Shown here in pieces: positions 1 through 9,340 of a stretch of 64,000 nucleotides of DNA (position 1 is its first letter; each line of letters begins with the position of its first letter). Below the pieces are notes generated by a model that was given only the letters and a program-made list of their open reading frames with translations, was not told the origin of the DNA and ran no database searches. The DNA comes from Deinococcus sonorensis KR-87 (GTDB taxonomy: Bacteria > Deinococcota > Deinococci > Deinococcales > Deinococcaceae), in the NCBI RefSeq assembly GCF_040256395.1, contig NZ_CP158298.1:248001-312000 (forward strand), in the 5' to 3' direction. A program made the translations under genes and the position numbers.

Positions 1-952
1 GGCGGCCGAGGCGCTGGGCCTGGACGGCGCGTACGTCCGGGTGCATCACTTCGCGCGGCAATTCTCGGCGCCGTTCCCGCTACTGGCCGCGATGGCGGCG
101 CGCACCCAGCGGATCGAGCTGGGCACCGGGGTGATCGACATGCGTTACGAGCACCCGCTGTACATGGCGGAGGAGGCGGCCAGCACCGACCTGCTGAGCG
201 GCGGGCGGCTGCAGCTGGGCCTCAGCCGCGGCTCCCCGGAACCGGCGTACCGCGGCGCGGAGGCGTTCGGGTACACGCCCGGCGAGCACGAAACGGACGG
301 GGACCTGGCCCGGCGCAAAACGCAGCAGTTCCGGGCGGCCATCGCGGGCGCGCCGGTGGTGCCCGCCGCGGCGGGCGGACGGCCGTCCAGCGGGATGCTG
401 GCCATCCAGCCGCAATCGCCGTCGCTGGCCCAGCGGCTGTGGTGGGGGTCCGGCACGCGCCAGACGGCCGCGTGGGCCGGGGAGCAGGGCCTGAACCTGA
501 TGAGCAGCACCCTGCTCAGCGAAGACACCGGCCGTCCCTTCGATGAACTGCAGGCCGAGCAGATCCAGGTGTTCCGAGACGCGTGGCGCGCGGCCGGGTG
601 GCCCGGCGAGCCGCGCGTCTCGGTGAGCCGCAGCGTGCTGCCGGTCGTGACGGACCTCGACCGGCAGCTGTTCGGCGGCAGCCCGGCGCACGACCAGGTG
701 GGCGTGCTCGAGGGTGTCCGCGCGCGCTTCGGCCGAAGCTACGTCGGCGCGCCGGACGTGATCGCCGAGGCGCTGCGGCACGACGCGGCGGTGCAGGCGG
801 CCGACACGCTGCTGCTCACCGTGCCGAACCAGCTGGGCGTGACGTACAACACGCGCCTGCTCGGCACCATCGCCCAGCACATCGCGCCGGCACTCGGCTG
901 GCACCCCGCCGGGCAGCCGCCAGGCACCGACGCGGGCAATGCCGTGCGCTGA
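1..952 (+). CDS. LLM-class flavin-dependent oxidoreductase (luciferase-like), 5'-truncated
   Basis: The frame is open from base 2 with no stop before the window edge, so the N-terminus lies outside; the GTG at 41 is only the first start codon inside the window. Visible are the conserved luciferase-like segment RIELGTGVIDMRYEHPLYMAEEAA followed by DLLSGGRLQLGLSRGSP, and a C-terminal HDAAVQAADTLLLTVPN, all typical of flavin-dependent monooxygenases of the alkanal-monooxygenase superfamily (TIM barrel, FMN or F420). The substrate cannot be told. The gene ends at 952 and its last codons are partly duplicated just downstream, and a second, degraded copy of its C-terminal motif occurs near 5.4 kb. 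Confidence 0.85.
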   Translation, partial: AAEALGLDGAYVRVHHFARQFSAPFPLLAAMAARTQRIELGTGVIDMRYEHPLYMAEEAASTDLLSGGRLQLGLSRGSPEPAYRGAEAFGYTPGEHETDGDLARRKTQQFRAAIAGAPVVPAAAGGRPSSGMLAIQPQSPSLAQRLWWGSGTRQTAAWAGEQGLNLMSSTLLSEDTGRPFDELQAEQIQVFRDAWRAAGWPGEPRVSVSRSVLPVVTDLDRQLFGGSPAHDQVGVLEGVRARFGRSYVGAPDVIAEALRHDAAVQAADTLLLTVPNQLGVTYNTRLLGTIAQHIAPALGWHPAGQPPGTDAGNAVR

Positions 953-978
953 CCGGGCCGGCACTCGGCTGGCACCCC
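886..978. repeat. 22-bp direct repeat at the 3' end of the monooxygenase gene
   Basis: The 22-mer at 886-907 (inside the coding sequence) recurs exactly at 957-978, just past the stop codon, a period of 71 bp. It looks like a local duplication of the gene's 3' end. Bases 979-1257 then hold no convincing gene. Confidence 0.8.
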
Positions 979-1257
979 AGCCGCCCGGACGGGTCGGTCC
1001 GCCCGTGGAGGTCGGTGCAGCGCGCCCGCGACGACGCCTTCCGGACGGGCAAGCGTGACTGGGCCGAAGCGAAGGGCTTGCCCGTCCGGCTTCCCCTCCA
1101 CCTGGCACATGACCCCTTTAGGGAGCGCCTGGTAATGAACCCTCCAGGACTGGAGGAGGGACCGTTGGCCGGAACGGCGGGTGGAGTGCGTGGCGGAGCG
1201 CTGCCAGCGCGTGACCGCGGGCGGTCGCGGCACGCTTCCGCCCGCGGCGGCCGCCGG

Positions 1258-1434
1258 CTAGCGCCTCATGAAGTCCGGGCGGGAGTACCACGCCAGGGTG
1301 ACGCCGGTCAGCGACCACAGCGAACCGGAGACGTCCCCCGCGACGAGTGACGCCATGCCGAGACTGAACGAAACCACACCTGCAACCGTACCGAGCGCTT
1401 TCATGCCTTCACGGTAGACCAGCTGTTCTGACAC
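1258..1434 (-). CDS. Small hydrophobic protein, two predicted membrane segments
   Basis: A 58-codon frame starting at GTG 1434, chosen because GGAGGG lies 4 nt upstream. The protein contains two hydrophobic stretches (around residues 12-32 and 36-48) and ends SRPDFMRR. I do not recognise a family; size and topology fit the many small membrane proteins in this type of genome. It stands alone between the monooxygenase and the histidine kinase. Confidence 0.45.
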   Translation of the reverse strand: MSEQLVYREGMKALGTVAGVVSFSLGMASLVAGDVSGSLWSLTGVTLAWYSRPDFMRR

Positions 1435-2070
1435 GCGTCCCTCCACACCCGTTCATGAACGTGTTCCCCAGGCGCGCCGCGGGCGGTGCTTCACCGCCCC
1501 TCCCGCTCGGCCTCGCGGAATGCGGAGACCCACGGGCGGTGGAACGCGGCTGGACCCCCACCGCGGACGCTCCGCCGCGGCTCCGAACCCACGGACCGTT
1601 GGCCGGTGCGCCCATGACACCCACGGGGGTGGGGCGACGGCCGCGTCTGCCGGGCGGATCGGCGTGCACGCCAGCGCCTTCTGACGCGCCAGGGTCCGCT
1701 TCCGCGCTGCCCTGGGCCGGCCTTCGTGGGGTGCACCTGATGGCGTCCTGCCGTGCACGGTGCACATCCGCCCGGGGGGCTGAGCCTGGAGGACGTCCAG
1801 AAGGTCCGGGGGCGGTGCCCGCGGTGCGGCCTCCCCGGCAAACAAAATCGGCTCGCAGGTCGCCTTGAGTTCTTTCCTGTCGCGGGTGACGCACGGGGGG
1901 TCAACCCGATGCACCGGCTGGCCGGTCCCTGCCCGGTGGTGTGGGCCCCGCTGGGTAAGCCGCTTCTGCCGGTGACGGCCTTCCACGCCGGGTCGGGCCC
2001 CGAGGCTCTAGACTGCACGGACCGTGACCTTCCGCCGCTCCCTCCGCCGCCGCTTCAGGACGCCTGCCCC
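1435..2070. other. Gene-free stretch upstream of the histidine kinase
   Basis: No frame here has a ribosome site or recognisable protein. TAGACT at 2009-2014 fits a TANNNT -10 box and could give a transcript with a roughly 55-nt leader for the kinase; no clear -35 is visible. Confidence 0.35.
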
Positions 2071-5000
2071 GTGACGCGTCCGCCTCAGGTGCCCGTCCCG
2101 GATGCCCTGGTTTCGCTGCTTGACCGCAGCCCGGACCCCTTTTTCAGCCTGGATCCGCACGGCGTCTTTGTGTACGCGAACGCGGCGGCCGCGGCCATGG
2201 TGCACCTGACGCCGGCGGACCTGATCGGCCGGTCGCTGGAAGCGGACTTCGGGTTCGCCTTCAGCCCCACCTGGCTGGACGCGAGCCGCTGCGCACAGGC
2301 GGAGCAGCGGCCGGTCCAGTACGACGCGTTCAATCCCGCGTTCGGCGGGTGGGTGCAGGTGCAGGTCGTGCCGGGCGCCTCCGGGCTGGGCGTGCACATC
2401 CGGAACGTGACCGAGCAGCACCGGACGGCGGCCCTGCAACGCTTCACCGCGGCCCTCACCAGCGTGCAGGTGGTGGACGACGTCGTGAAGGCCCTGATGC
2501 ACGAAGCCACCACCGCGGCCGGCGCGCTCACGGGTTCGCTGGTCGTGCCGTCCGCGGACGGGGAGCATCTGCAGCTGCTGGACGAGGTGAACTACCCCGC
2601 GGCGCTCCGGGCCCGGTTTGAACGCTTCCCCCTGAGCCTCGACATCCCGGTGTGCGACGCCGCCCGGCGCCGCGTGCCGGTCTTCATCAGTGGTGAGCAG
2701 TTCGACCGGGCGTACCCGGACGCCGTGGGGGTGCGGGGGGAGCAGACGCGCAGTCTGGCGGCGCTGCCGCTGCTGCTGAACGGCACGCTGTGGGGCGTGC
2801 TGAGCCTGAGTTTCCAGGAGGAGCGGCACTTCGACGAACCGGAACGCACGTTCCTGCAGACCCTGGTGACGCTGGCCACCCAGGCGTTGATCCGGGTGAA
2901 CGCGACGGTGTACCACCAGCAGCAGGCCGAACTGCTCGGCACCCTCAACCGGGTCAACCGGCTGGTCTCGGCGGAACTCGACCTGGGCACGCTGGTGCAG
3001 GCGGTCACGGACGCGTCGGTGGAACTGACGGGCGCCGCGTTCGGAGCGTTCTTCTACAACGTCGTCAACCAACGCCAGGAGAGCTACACGCTCTACACCC
3101 TCTCCGGCGCGCCGCGCGAAGCGTTCGCCGGGTTTCCGATGCCCCGCAACACTCAGGTGTTCGGCCCGACCTTCGCCGGGGACGGGGTGATGCGGGTCGC
3201 GGACATCACCCAGGACCCCCGCTACGGCCACAATGCGCCGCACCACGGGATGCCGGAGGGTCACCTGCCGGTCCGCAGTTACCTGGCGGTGCCGGTCGTG
3301 TCGCGCCGCGGTGAGGTGCTGGGCGGCTTGTTTTTCGGGCACCCGGAACCGGGGGTGTTCGACGACCGCGCCGAGCAGCTGGCGCTCGGGCTCGCGACGC
3401 AGACGGCCGTCGCGCTGGACAACGCCCGGCTGTACCAGCAGCTGCAGGACAGCCACACGCAGCTGGAAGGCCGGGTGCGGCAACGCACCGAGGAACTCGA
3501 AGCGCAGGCGACGTCCCTGGACGCTTTCGCGGCGTTGACCGAGGCGGTCGGCAGCGAGACGAATGTGCGCGCCCTGGCCCGGCAGGCGATCGCCGTGCTG
3601 CGCACGCGGTTTCCGGACGACGCCGTGGGCTACTACGCCCCGGACGGCCCCGTCTGGACGCTGCGGGAATGGAGCGACAACATGGACCCGGCGGTGGTGC
3701 GGTCGCTGCAGGCCGGGCTGCCCAGCGACACGCCGGCCATCACGAGCGTGCTGCGCACCCGCACCCCGGTGTACGTGGACGGCTGGGACGCCGACCGGGA
3801 ACAGGTCGAGCGCTCGGAGGGCTTTGGGGCGGTGGGCGCGTTCCCGCTGGTGGTGGAGGGGGACGTGCTCGGCATCCTGTCGATGGGCCGCACCGGCACG
3901 TCCTGCTGGACTGAGCGCGACAAGGCGTTGTTCGGCGCGGTCGGGCGCAGCTTCACCCTGGCGCTGGAGCGCGCCGCGCAGACAACACACATGGAAGCGC
4001 AGCGCGACGCGCTGGACGCCCGGTCGCGCGCCCTGGAGGCATTTGCGCTGCTGACGCGCGACCTGACCACCGCCGGGGACAGCCTCGCGCTGGTCCGGCG
4101 CGCGCAGGAGATCCTGATGTCGCTCCTGCCGGAGGGGTACGCCCTGTACTGGCAGCCGGAGCAGGCCCGCTGGGTCAGCCGCTCGCAGGTCGGGCAGCTG
4201 GGCGACCCGGACCTGCAGCGGGCGGTGGACGCCGGGCTGCTCCGGGGGCACACCGCCCCCCTGGACCGGGCCTGGCAGACGCGACAGCCGGTGTTCGAGG
4301 ACACCTCCACCCAGGGCGCCGACACGGATCCGGACGTGGCGCCGCATGTGCGCGCCGCCGCCATGCTCCCGGTGCTGGTCAACGGCGCGGTGCACGGCCT
4401 GCTGGGCGTGGGGGTGCTGGTGCAGCGGCAGTGGACGCCGATGGACCAGGCGGTGCTGGAGACGGTCTCGCGCAGCCTGGGCCTCGCGCTGGAAGGCGCG
4501 GAAAGCGCGCAGGCGCTCCGGCTGCGCACCCGGGACCTGGAGCGCAGCAACGCGGAACTCGAGCGCTTCGCCTACGTCGCGTCGCACGACCTGCAGGAGC
4601 CGCTGCGGACCGTCGCGAGTTTCGCGGAGCTGATCGACCTGCGCTACAGTGCCGTGCTCGACGAGCGGGGGCGCCGCTATCTGCACCTCGTCAGCGATGG
4701 CGCGCAGCGGATGAAGACCCTGATCGACGACCTGCTGGTGTTTTCACGCCTGGGGGCGGTGCATGAACCGCAACAGCAGGTGGCGCTGCACGACCCGCTC
4801 CGCGAAGCGCTGCGGGGCCTGCAGGCCGCCGTGGAGCACAGTGGCGCGGTGGTCACCCATGACCCGCTGCCCAGCGTGAACGGCTCGCCGTCCCAGCTCA
4901 CGCAACTCTTCCAGAACCTGCTGGGCAACGCCATCAAATTCCGCCGGGAGGACGTCCCCCCGGAGATTCACGTGGCGGCGCGGCGGGAGCCGGACGGCTG

Positions 5001-5229
5001 GCGGTTGACCGTGCAGGACAACGGAATCGGCTTCGAACCGCAGTACGCCGAGCGGGTGTTCCAGATGTTCCAGCGGCTGCACATGCGGCAGCACTACGCG
5101 GGCAACGGGATGGGGCTGGCCATCGTACGGAAAATCGTGGAGCACCACGGGGGCCGGATCTGGGTCGACACCAGACCCGGAGAGGGCAGCGCCTTTCACT
5201 TCACCCTCCCGCACCAATCCGCGCAGTAA
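2071..5229 (+). CDS. Soluble PAS / 4x GAF sensor histidine kinase
   Basis: About 1052 aa from GTG 2071 (AGGA 10 nt upstream); the frame is open further 5' but the extra codons look non-coding. Order: PAS (about residues 8-116), GAF (121-280), a second GAF (288-455), a coiled segment, GAF (484-640), GAF (655-813), HisKA with H-box SHDLQEPLR near 837, and HATPase with N-box NLLGNAIKF (~950), G1 DNGIGF (~983) and G2 GNGMGLAIV (~1010). No signal peptide or membrane segment is visible, so it should sense a cytosolic signal. The H-box and the C-terminal layout resemble phytochrome-type kinases, but no chromophore-binding cysteine context is evident. No response regulator is adjacent, so the partner is unknown. 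Confidence 0.9.
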   Translation: MTRPPQVPVPDALVSLLDRSPDPFFSLDPHGVFVYANAAAAAMVHLTPADLIGRSLEADFGFAFSPTWLDASRCAQAEQRPVQYDAFNPAFGGWVQVQVVPGASGLGVHIRNVTEQHRTAALQRFTAALTSVQVVDDVVKALMHEATTAAGALTGSLVVPSADGEHLQLLDEVNYPAALRARFERFPLSLDIPVCDAARRRVPVFISGEQFDRAYPDAVGVRGEQTRSLAALPLLLNGTLWGVLSLSFQEERHFDEPERTFLQTLVTLATQALIRVNATVYHQQQAELLGTLNRVNRLVSAELDLGTLVQAVTDASVELTGAAFGAFFYNVVNQRQESYTLYTLSGAPREAFAGFPMPRNTQVFGPTFAGDGVMRVADITQDPRYGHNAPHHGMPEGHLPVRSYLAVPVVSRRGEVLGGLFFGHPEPGVFDDRAEQLALGLATQTAVALDNARLYQQLQDSHTQLEGRVRQRTEELEAQATSLDAFAALTEAVGSETNVRALARQAIAVLRTRFPDDAVGYYAPDGPVWTLREWSDNMDPAVVRSLQAGLPSDTPAITSVLRTRTPVYVDGWDADREQVERSEGFGAVGAFPLVVEGDVLGILSMGRTGTSCWTERDKALFGAVGRSFTLALERAAQTTHMEAQRDALDARSRALEAFALLTRDLTTAGDSLALVRRAQEILMSLLPEGYALYWQPEQARWVSRSQVGQLGDPDLQRAVDAGLLRGHTAPLDRAWQTRQPVFEDTSTQGADTDPDVAPHVRAAAMLPVLVNGAVHGLLGVGVLVQRQWTPMDQAVLETVSRSLGLALEGAESAQALRLRTRDLERSNAELERFAYVASHDLQEPLRTVASFAELIDLRYSAVLDERGRRYLHLVSDGAQRMKTLIDDLLVFSRLGAVHEPQQQVALHDPLREALRGLQAAVEHSGAVVTHDPLPSVNGSPSQLTQLFQNLLGNAIKFRREDVPPEIHVAARREPDGWRLTVQDNGIGFEPQYAERVFQMFQRLHMRQHYAGNGMGLAIVRKIVEHHGGRIWVDTRPGEGSAFHFTLPHQSAQ

Positions 5230-5435
5230 CGGGGGCTGGGCGGGCCCGGGCGGCGCTCCCGCTCGAGGCAGCGGCCCAGGTCCACCCTGGGCGCCGCGCC
5301 GGCGGGGGACCTCGTTGGTCGCCCGCGGCTCGACCCGGGGCCGGCGTGCTCCCACCTCCTGCTGGTCGTGGCCTGGGCGCCGTGGTCCTCCCGCTGGCCC
5401 GACTGCTGTTCCAGTGGAGCGGGCCAGCACGGGCC

Positions 5436-5483
5436 CACGACGCGGCCGTGCAGGCGCCCGACATGCTGCTCACCGTGCCGAAT
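5436..5483 (+). pseudogene. Fragment of a luciferase-like monooxygenase C-terminus
   Basis: Sixteen codons read HDAAVQAPDMLLTVPN, matching HDAAVQAADTLLLTVPN in the monooxygenase at the window start (nucleotides 779-829), with one codon lost. DNA identity is also high. The flanks do not match, so this is a small relic of a second gene copy or of a duplication. Confidence 0.5.
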
Positions 5484-5774
5484 CTGCCGACCGACCTGGC
5501 CCGGGTCTGGGCGTGGTGCGCGGGTCCATATCCATCTGGGCGTGCGCCCGGGTGAAGCACAGGGCTCACTGAACGACGGAGGGGCACGGACATGCTTCCC
5601 TTTGGCAGGGGGCCGGCGATACGGGCCCGCCTTGTACGCTTGTGCGGGGTGGGGTCGAAGTTCGGCTAACGCCAGCGACCACCGCCAACACTCGCGAAGG
5701 GTCGTCTGATCACCCACCCTTTTGCATTCCTGCTGCTGTCCCCTACCTGTGAGGCGGCCGCAGTTGAGGGGGCT

Positions 5775-5780
5775 TACACT
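5775..5780 (+). promoter_or_regulatory. Candidate leaderless -10 box TACACT
   Basis: TACACT ends 5 nt before ATG 5786, the geometry expected for a leaderless transcript with a TANNNT -10 element. No good -35 is seen. Confidence 0.4.
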
Positions 5781-5785
5781 GGCGT

Positions 5786-6295
5786 ATGGCCAACGCCTCC
5801 TCGGCCCCGTCGCGTTCCGGCCTGGTCCGTAGAGCCGCGCCGCCCCTCAGGTCCCGGCTGACCTTGAGGCCGCAGGCCACCGGCCAGGTCACGTCCAGCG
5901 ACACTGCCGTTCTGGTCAGCCAGTGGACCTCGGGGGACCCCAGGCTGCGGATCGGGATAGGCTCCTGGTCCAGGATTCCGGCGGGCCGGGTCAGCCGGGT
6001 GACCTTGGACGCCCAGCGCGTGACCCTCACGCGTCCTAAGCGCACCCTCTTCACCAGGGCAGCGACAGAGAGTACCTGGGACTGGGAGCACTTCAACCTG
6101 CGCCCCGAGCGGAAGGCCGCCATCACCACCTGGCTGGACGTGCAGAACAGCTGGGGGTTCCTCGAGGTGGCCCCTGACCTTGGCTCAGTGCCCCTGGAGT
6201 GCTCCCGTTCGCTGGACACCACCATGGACGATTCGACCAAGGTCTGGTTGAGCTGTGACGGGCGGGCGCCATGGATCAACGACGGCACCCCCTGA
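5786..6295 (+). CDS. Hypothetical protein, 169 aa
   Basis: Unrecognised. The frame has a strong G/C bias at third codon positions, a candidate leaderless promoter directly before ATG 5786, and overlaps the start of the M15 peptidase gene by 25 bp, all of which favour a real gene. The protein is polar, without membrane segments, rich in Trp/Arg in its middle (TWDWEHFNLRPERK). A long open frame on the opposite strand across this and the next gene is rejected because the M15 peptidase is clearly on the plus strand. Confidence 0.5.
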   Translation: MANASSAPSRSGLVRRAAPPLRSRLTLRPQATGQVTSSDTAVLVSQWTSGDPRLRIGIGSWSRIPAGRVSRVTLDAQRVTLTRPKRTLFTRAATESTWDWEHFNLRPERKAAITTWLDVQNSWGFLEVAPDLGSVPLECSRSLDTTMDDSTKVWLSCDGRAPWINDGTP

Positions 6296-7071
6296 GGCTG
6301 TTGGGCGTGGCCAGTCTGGTCCTGGCGCCAGTGGCGATGGCTCAGCCGCTCACAGCTGAAGAGCAGACTCGGGTCACCCGGCTGATCCAAGCCTACCCGG
6401 ACTTCCTGGCCAGGCTCGATGGGAAGGAGCTGGTCTGGAAGGACGGCACACGCATGCCGCTCACCCATAACGCCACCAGGTCCTACTCCGCGCGGCTGGA
6501 TCAGCCGGGCCTGCTGGATCAGCTGGAACTGCCCTACCCGGCCTGTCAGTCCTTGAACACGCCCTCCTTCACCTTCGATCCTGGGCGCACCCGCTACGAG
6601 CCGCTGTTCTTCAAGATGTATGGCGCCAGTGCCCGCGAGGTCCGCTCCCACCTGGAGCCAGTGAACTGGTTCGGGCAGACGGTACAGGTCACGGGGGTGA
6701 ACGGCGCGGCCGCCTCCCTGCGGGCGGTCGCCAACGAGGTTGCTCAGCATCCGGAACTGCTGCGCTACGTACATCCCAGCGCGGGGACCTTCCTGTGGCG
6801 TAAGGTGGCGGGCACACCTCGGCAAAGTGTTCATAGTTTCGGGGCCGCCATCGACCTGAACACGGCGTACTCGGACTACTGGTTGTGGCGTGGCTTCAAA
6901 GAAGGGCAGCCGGGCATCCGGTACCGCAACCGACTGCCGCTGGCCCTGGTCCAGATCTTCGAGCGGCACGGGTGGATCTGGGGTGGGCGTTGGTACCACT
7001 ACGACACCATGCACTTCGAGTACCGCCCTGAGCTCACCAGTGCGGCGACCTGCGGCGTGTCTGCCCCCTGA
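6271..7071 (+). CDS. Secreted M15-family D-alanyl-D-alanine carboxypeptidase-like peptidase
   Basis: 266 aa. An N-terminal signal peptide (positively charged start, hydrophobic core, cleavage near AMAQP) is followed by an M15 domain: the zinc-binding motif SVHSFGAAIDLN and the second metal/catalytic motif HYDTMHFEYRPE are present, with a Trp-rich segment WIWGGRWYHYD between. Such enzymes cut peptidoglycan stem peptides outside the cell. ATG 6271 lies inside the preceding frame, suggesting translational coupling with the 169-aa protein. Confidence 0.85.
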   Translation: MDQRRHPLRLLGVASLVLAPVAMAQPLTAEEQTRVTRLIQAYPDFLARLDGKELVWKDGTRMPLTHNATRSYSARLDQPGLLDQLELPYPACQSLNTPSFTFDPGRTRYEPLFFKMYGASAREVRSHLEPVNWFGQTVQVTGVNGAAASLRAVANEVAQHPELLRYVHPSAGTFLWRKVAGTPRQSVHSFGAAIDLNTAYSDYWLWRGFKEGQPGIRYRNRLPLALVQIFERHGWIWGGRWYHYDTMHFEYRPELTSAATCGVSAP

Positions 7072-7144
7072 CTTCGTCCGCTTGCCAGGACGCCTCCGCC
7101 GGTCCACCATCAGGACAGGGAGGCCGCGACTCCCAGGAGGCAGG

Positions 7145-7492
7145 ATGGCCGCGAACGAGGTGCCGTACCGACTCGAGGAAGGCAGCGCGCTCCAGGTGGC
7201 AGACGTGCAGGGCTGGCCCTGGCAGCTGGATGGCCAGGACTGGGTGAAGGCCGGTCACTGCCCGCGCTGCGGGCATCCGGTCAGCAAACGGCTGGTGATG
7301 ACCACGTACCCGGTGCGGCCGGACATGACCGAGGAGAGGTGGCACGGCCCGCTGGCGTGGCGCGCCCCTCAGCACCCATCCGCTCCGCGCGGCACCATGC
7401 TGGTCTTCTGCGACTGCACCGTGCCGCATGCCGACGGCAAGTCCGGCTGCGGCTTCTTCGTGCGGGGCATCGCCGGTCCCGGCGGCGCCTGA
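7145..7492 (+). CDS. Small cysteine-rich, zinc-ribbon-like protein
   Basis: 115 aa from ATG 7145, with AGGAGG 4 nt upstream. CPRCGHPV in the middle and CDCTVPHADGKSGCG near the C-terminus give four or more Cys in CxxC-like spacing, suggesting a bound zinc. No known domain is recognised. It is followed 2 nt later by the start of a broken gene (7495), so the two were probably co-transcribed. Confidence 0.6.
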   Translation: MAANEVPYRLEEGSALQVADVQGWPWQLDGQDWVKAGHCPRCGHPVSKRLVMTTYPVRPDMTEERWHGPLAWRAPQHPSAPRGTMLVFCDCTVPHADGKSGCGFFVRGIAGPGGA

Positions 7493-7494
7493 GC

Positions 7495-7943
7495 ATGCCC
7501 CTGAGCGACGCCGAGATCGCCCTGAAGTGGGAGGACGCGGCGCAGCTGCTGCCGTTCACCGCGGCCGAGCGGGTGCAAGCGGCCCTCCCTCAGCACCTGG
7601 GAGTGGCAGATCCCGAACTCCCCCTGGTTCACGGCGTTCGTGTTGCAAGGCATGTACTGGTGCCTGCCGCTGTTCATCCTGCACGCCGACAGGACCCGGA
7701 CTCGCTTCGCAGACCTGCCGTCTTCCCTGTCGTGGAGTGAGGTGGTGGCGCTGCTGGTGTAGGTGTTGAGCTTCGTGCTGGCCCAACGTCGCGACCGGGT
7801 TCAACGCGTGGCGCTTCGGCAACAGTTGCCCAGCGCTCTGGATGTTCACCGCCGGATTCACGGCCCTCCAGGGCTGGGGCGACTCCGGTACACACATCGA
7901 CCCGAGCTTCCAGAGCTTCAGCCTGCCGGTGAGCGTGCTGTGA
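7495..7943 (+). pseudogene. Frameshifted gene for a small membrane protein
   Basis: A plausible protein begins MPLSDAEIALKWEDAAQLLP at ATG 7495, then continues in a second frame (SLSTWEWQIPNSPWFTAF then VLQGMYWCLPLFILHADR) to a TAG at about 7758-7760, and in a third frame (NVATGFNAWRFGNSC then PALWMFTAGFTALQGWGDSG) to TGA 7941-7943. Each piece has coding character only in its own frame, so at least two indels have broken one gene. The family is not recognised. Confidence 0.5.
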
Positions 7944-8037
7944 TTCGAGTTTCTCCACTTCAGCTGCTGGCCGCGCGTTCGACGCACCTTCCCAAGTCGG
8001 CAGGCACACGTCCGGCGTGCACGTTGAGGAGCCCACG

Positions 8038-8628
8038 GTGGACACTGTCACTGCACACGCCGCTCCAGCGAACAGCGGGATCACCCTCACTGTCTGGCTG
8101 GAGTCCGCCACCGCAGACCTCGCGCCTCCAGCAGCCAAGCACCTCACCGAGGCGCTGCGGGCGCACGTGCAGGACGCGATCGAAGCGGGCCTGACCGAAG
8201 CGCAGGCGGTGCGGGACATGGGTGATCTCGCAGCCGCGGCTCGGCAGTACGTGCGCAGCTACCTGGCGGCCGGGTGGAGCTCCCTCAGCCAGATCTACCC
8301 GATGAGATTCGGGCCGTTCACCGACTGGCTGCCGCTCCTGGTTGTGCTCATCCAGCTGGTCCCGGGCACCGACAGCCACGCCCTGCCGTGGGCCCCGCTC
8401 GGGGTGCTGGTGGCCTGGCTGGTGAGCGTGCCGCTCACCCACCGCCTGGACGGCAGCCTGCGCTCTGTCGTGCGCGGGCTGATCGGCGCTGTCCTCGCGG
8501 CGCTCACGAGTGGCATCGGTGGCCTGCAAATGCACCCACTGACGTGGAGCCAGGGTCTCACGGTGGGGTTCGGTGTCCTGGGTTCCGCCATCTCTGCTGT
8601 CGTGCTGACCAGATACCTGGCGCGCTAG
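8038..8628 (+). CDS. HAAS-type membrane protein
   Basis: 196 aa from GTG 8038, preferred over an in-frame GTG 21 nt earlier because GAGGAG lies 6 nt upstream. The N-terminal helical part (around LTEALRAHVQDAIEAGLTEA, then MGDLAAAARQYVRSYL) resembles HAAS domains, which pair with PadR-like repressors in other bacteria; four to five hydrophobic segments follow from about residue 95. No PadR gene is adjacent, so its regulator, if any, lies elsewhere. Confidence 0.55.
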   Translation: MDTVTAHAAPANSGITLTVWLESATADLAPPAAKHLTEALRAHVQDAIEAGLTEAQAVRDMGDLAAAARQYVRSYLAAGWSSLSQIYPMRFGPFTDWLPLLVVLIQLVPGTDSHALPWAPLGVLVAWLVSVPLTHRLDGSLRSVVRGLIGAVLAALTSGIGGLQMHPLTWSQGLTVGFGVLGSAISAVVLTRYLAR

Positions 8629-9037
8629 CGCCGGGCCAGCATGCATCACCACAGGCCAGTCCGTCGCCTCCGCTGATCGCGTTAAGGATCACGACCCGTC
8701 TGTGGAGCAAAAGAAGCCGACTCGCGGGTCGCCTTGAGGTCTCAGCCGCAGGACCCCGCGCTCCGAGTTGTCGACGGGGACCACAGCGTTCAGGACCGAG
8801 CCGGTGCCGGCTCCGGGTTCGGTCGGGTCACCGTGCGGGACGCCTGCGAGATCGCTGACGGCCTGAACGAAGCTGCTCAGCCCAGAGCCGTCCTTACACC
8901 GTGGCCGGCGGTTGAAGCGGATGCAGCGGGATGAACGGCGCATCAACGGAGCGTTCGCGACCCTGACACCGGCGCTTGCATCACCGGCCCCGGGCGAACG
9001 ATCGACACGTCGTGCAGTGAGCGCCCCCGCTGCTGAT
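8629..9037. other. Gene-free stretch
   Basis: Between two convergent genes. No frame with a start site or recognisable product, and no convincing terminator hairpin noticed. Confidence 0.4.
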
Positions 9038-9304
9038 CTACTGAAACATCCCGGGGAGGAACTCCCGCACCACCACCGCCCCGTCGAAGGGAATGTGGGC
9101 CCTCCGGGCGTGTTCGATCAACGCTTCCAGCGACGGCGCTTCGTACTCGCAGTAGATCTTGCTCTCGTCCTCGGCGTAATACGACCGGACCCACGTCACG
9201 CCCGGCAGGCCCTGCAGGGCGTCCTTGGCACGGATGAATCCGGCGTCGAACTCCTCGGGTGTAGGGGTAGCGTCCAGGGTCCGGCTGATGATGTATCTGG
9301 GCAT
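9038..9304 (-). CDS. DUF4242 (SCO4226-like) small protein, copy 1
   Basis: 88 aa from ATG 9304 with AAGGAGG 6 nt upstream. MPRYIISRTLD at the start, then GVTWVRSYYAEDESKIYCEYEAPS and an HARRAHIPFDGAVVV helix/strand, is the DUF4242 pattern: a ferredoxin-like fold, typified by the nickel-binding SCO4226 of Streptomyces. The metal or ligand here is unproven. The gene starts 36 nt after the stop of the large SARP-type regulator, so it should be the last gene of that transcript. A second copy at 26.1 kb stands in the same relation to another large regulator. Confidence 0.85.
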   Translation of the reverse strand: MPRYIISRTLDATPTPEEFDAGFIRAKDALQGLPGVTWVRSYYAEDESKIYCEYEAPSLEALIEHARRAHIPFDGAVVVREFLPGMFQ

Positions 9305-9340
9305 GGGGTTCCTCCTTCGTGCCGAGGGAACGCAGATCAG

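Larger units (their letters stand above)
5230..5785. other. Gene-poor stretch with a monooxygenase fragment
   Basis: Apart from the fragment at 5436-5483 and the -10 box at 5775, nothing convincing is seen. Frames on both strands are low-complexity GC-rich shadows. Confidence 0.4.
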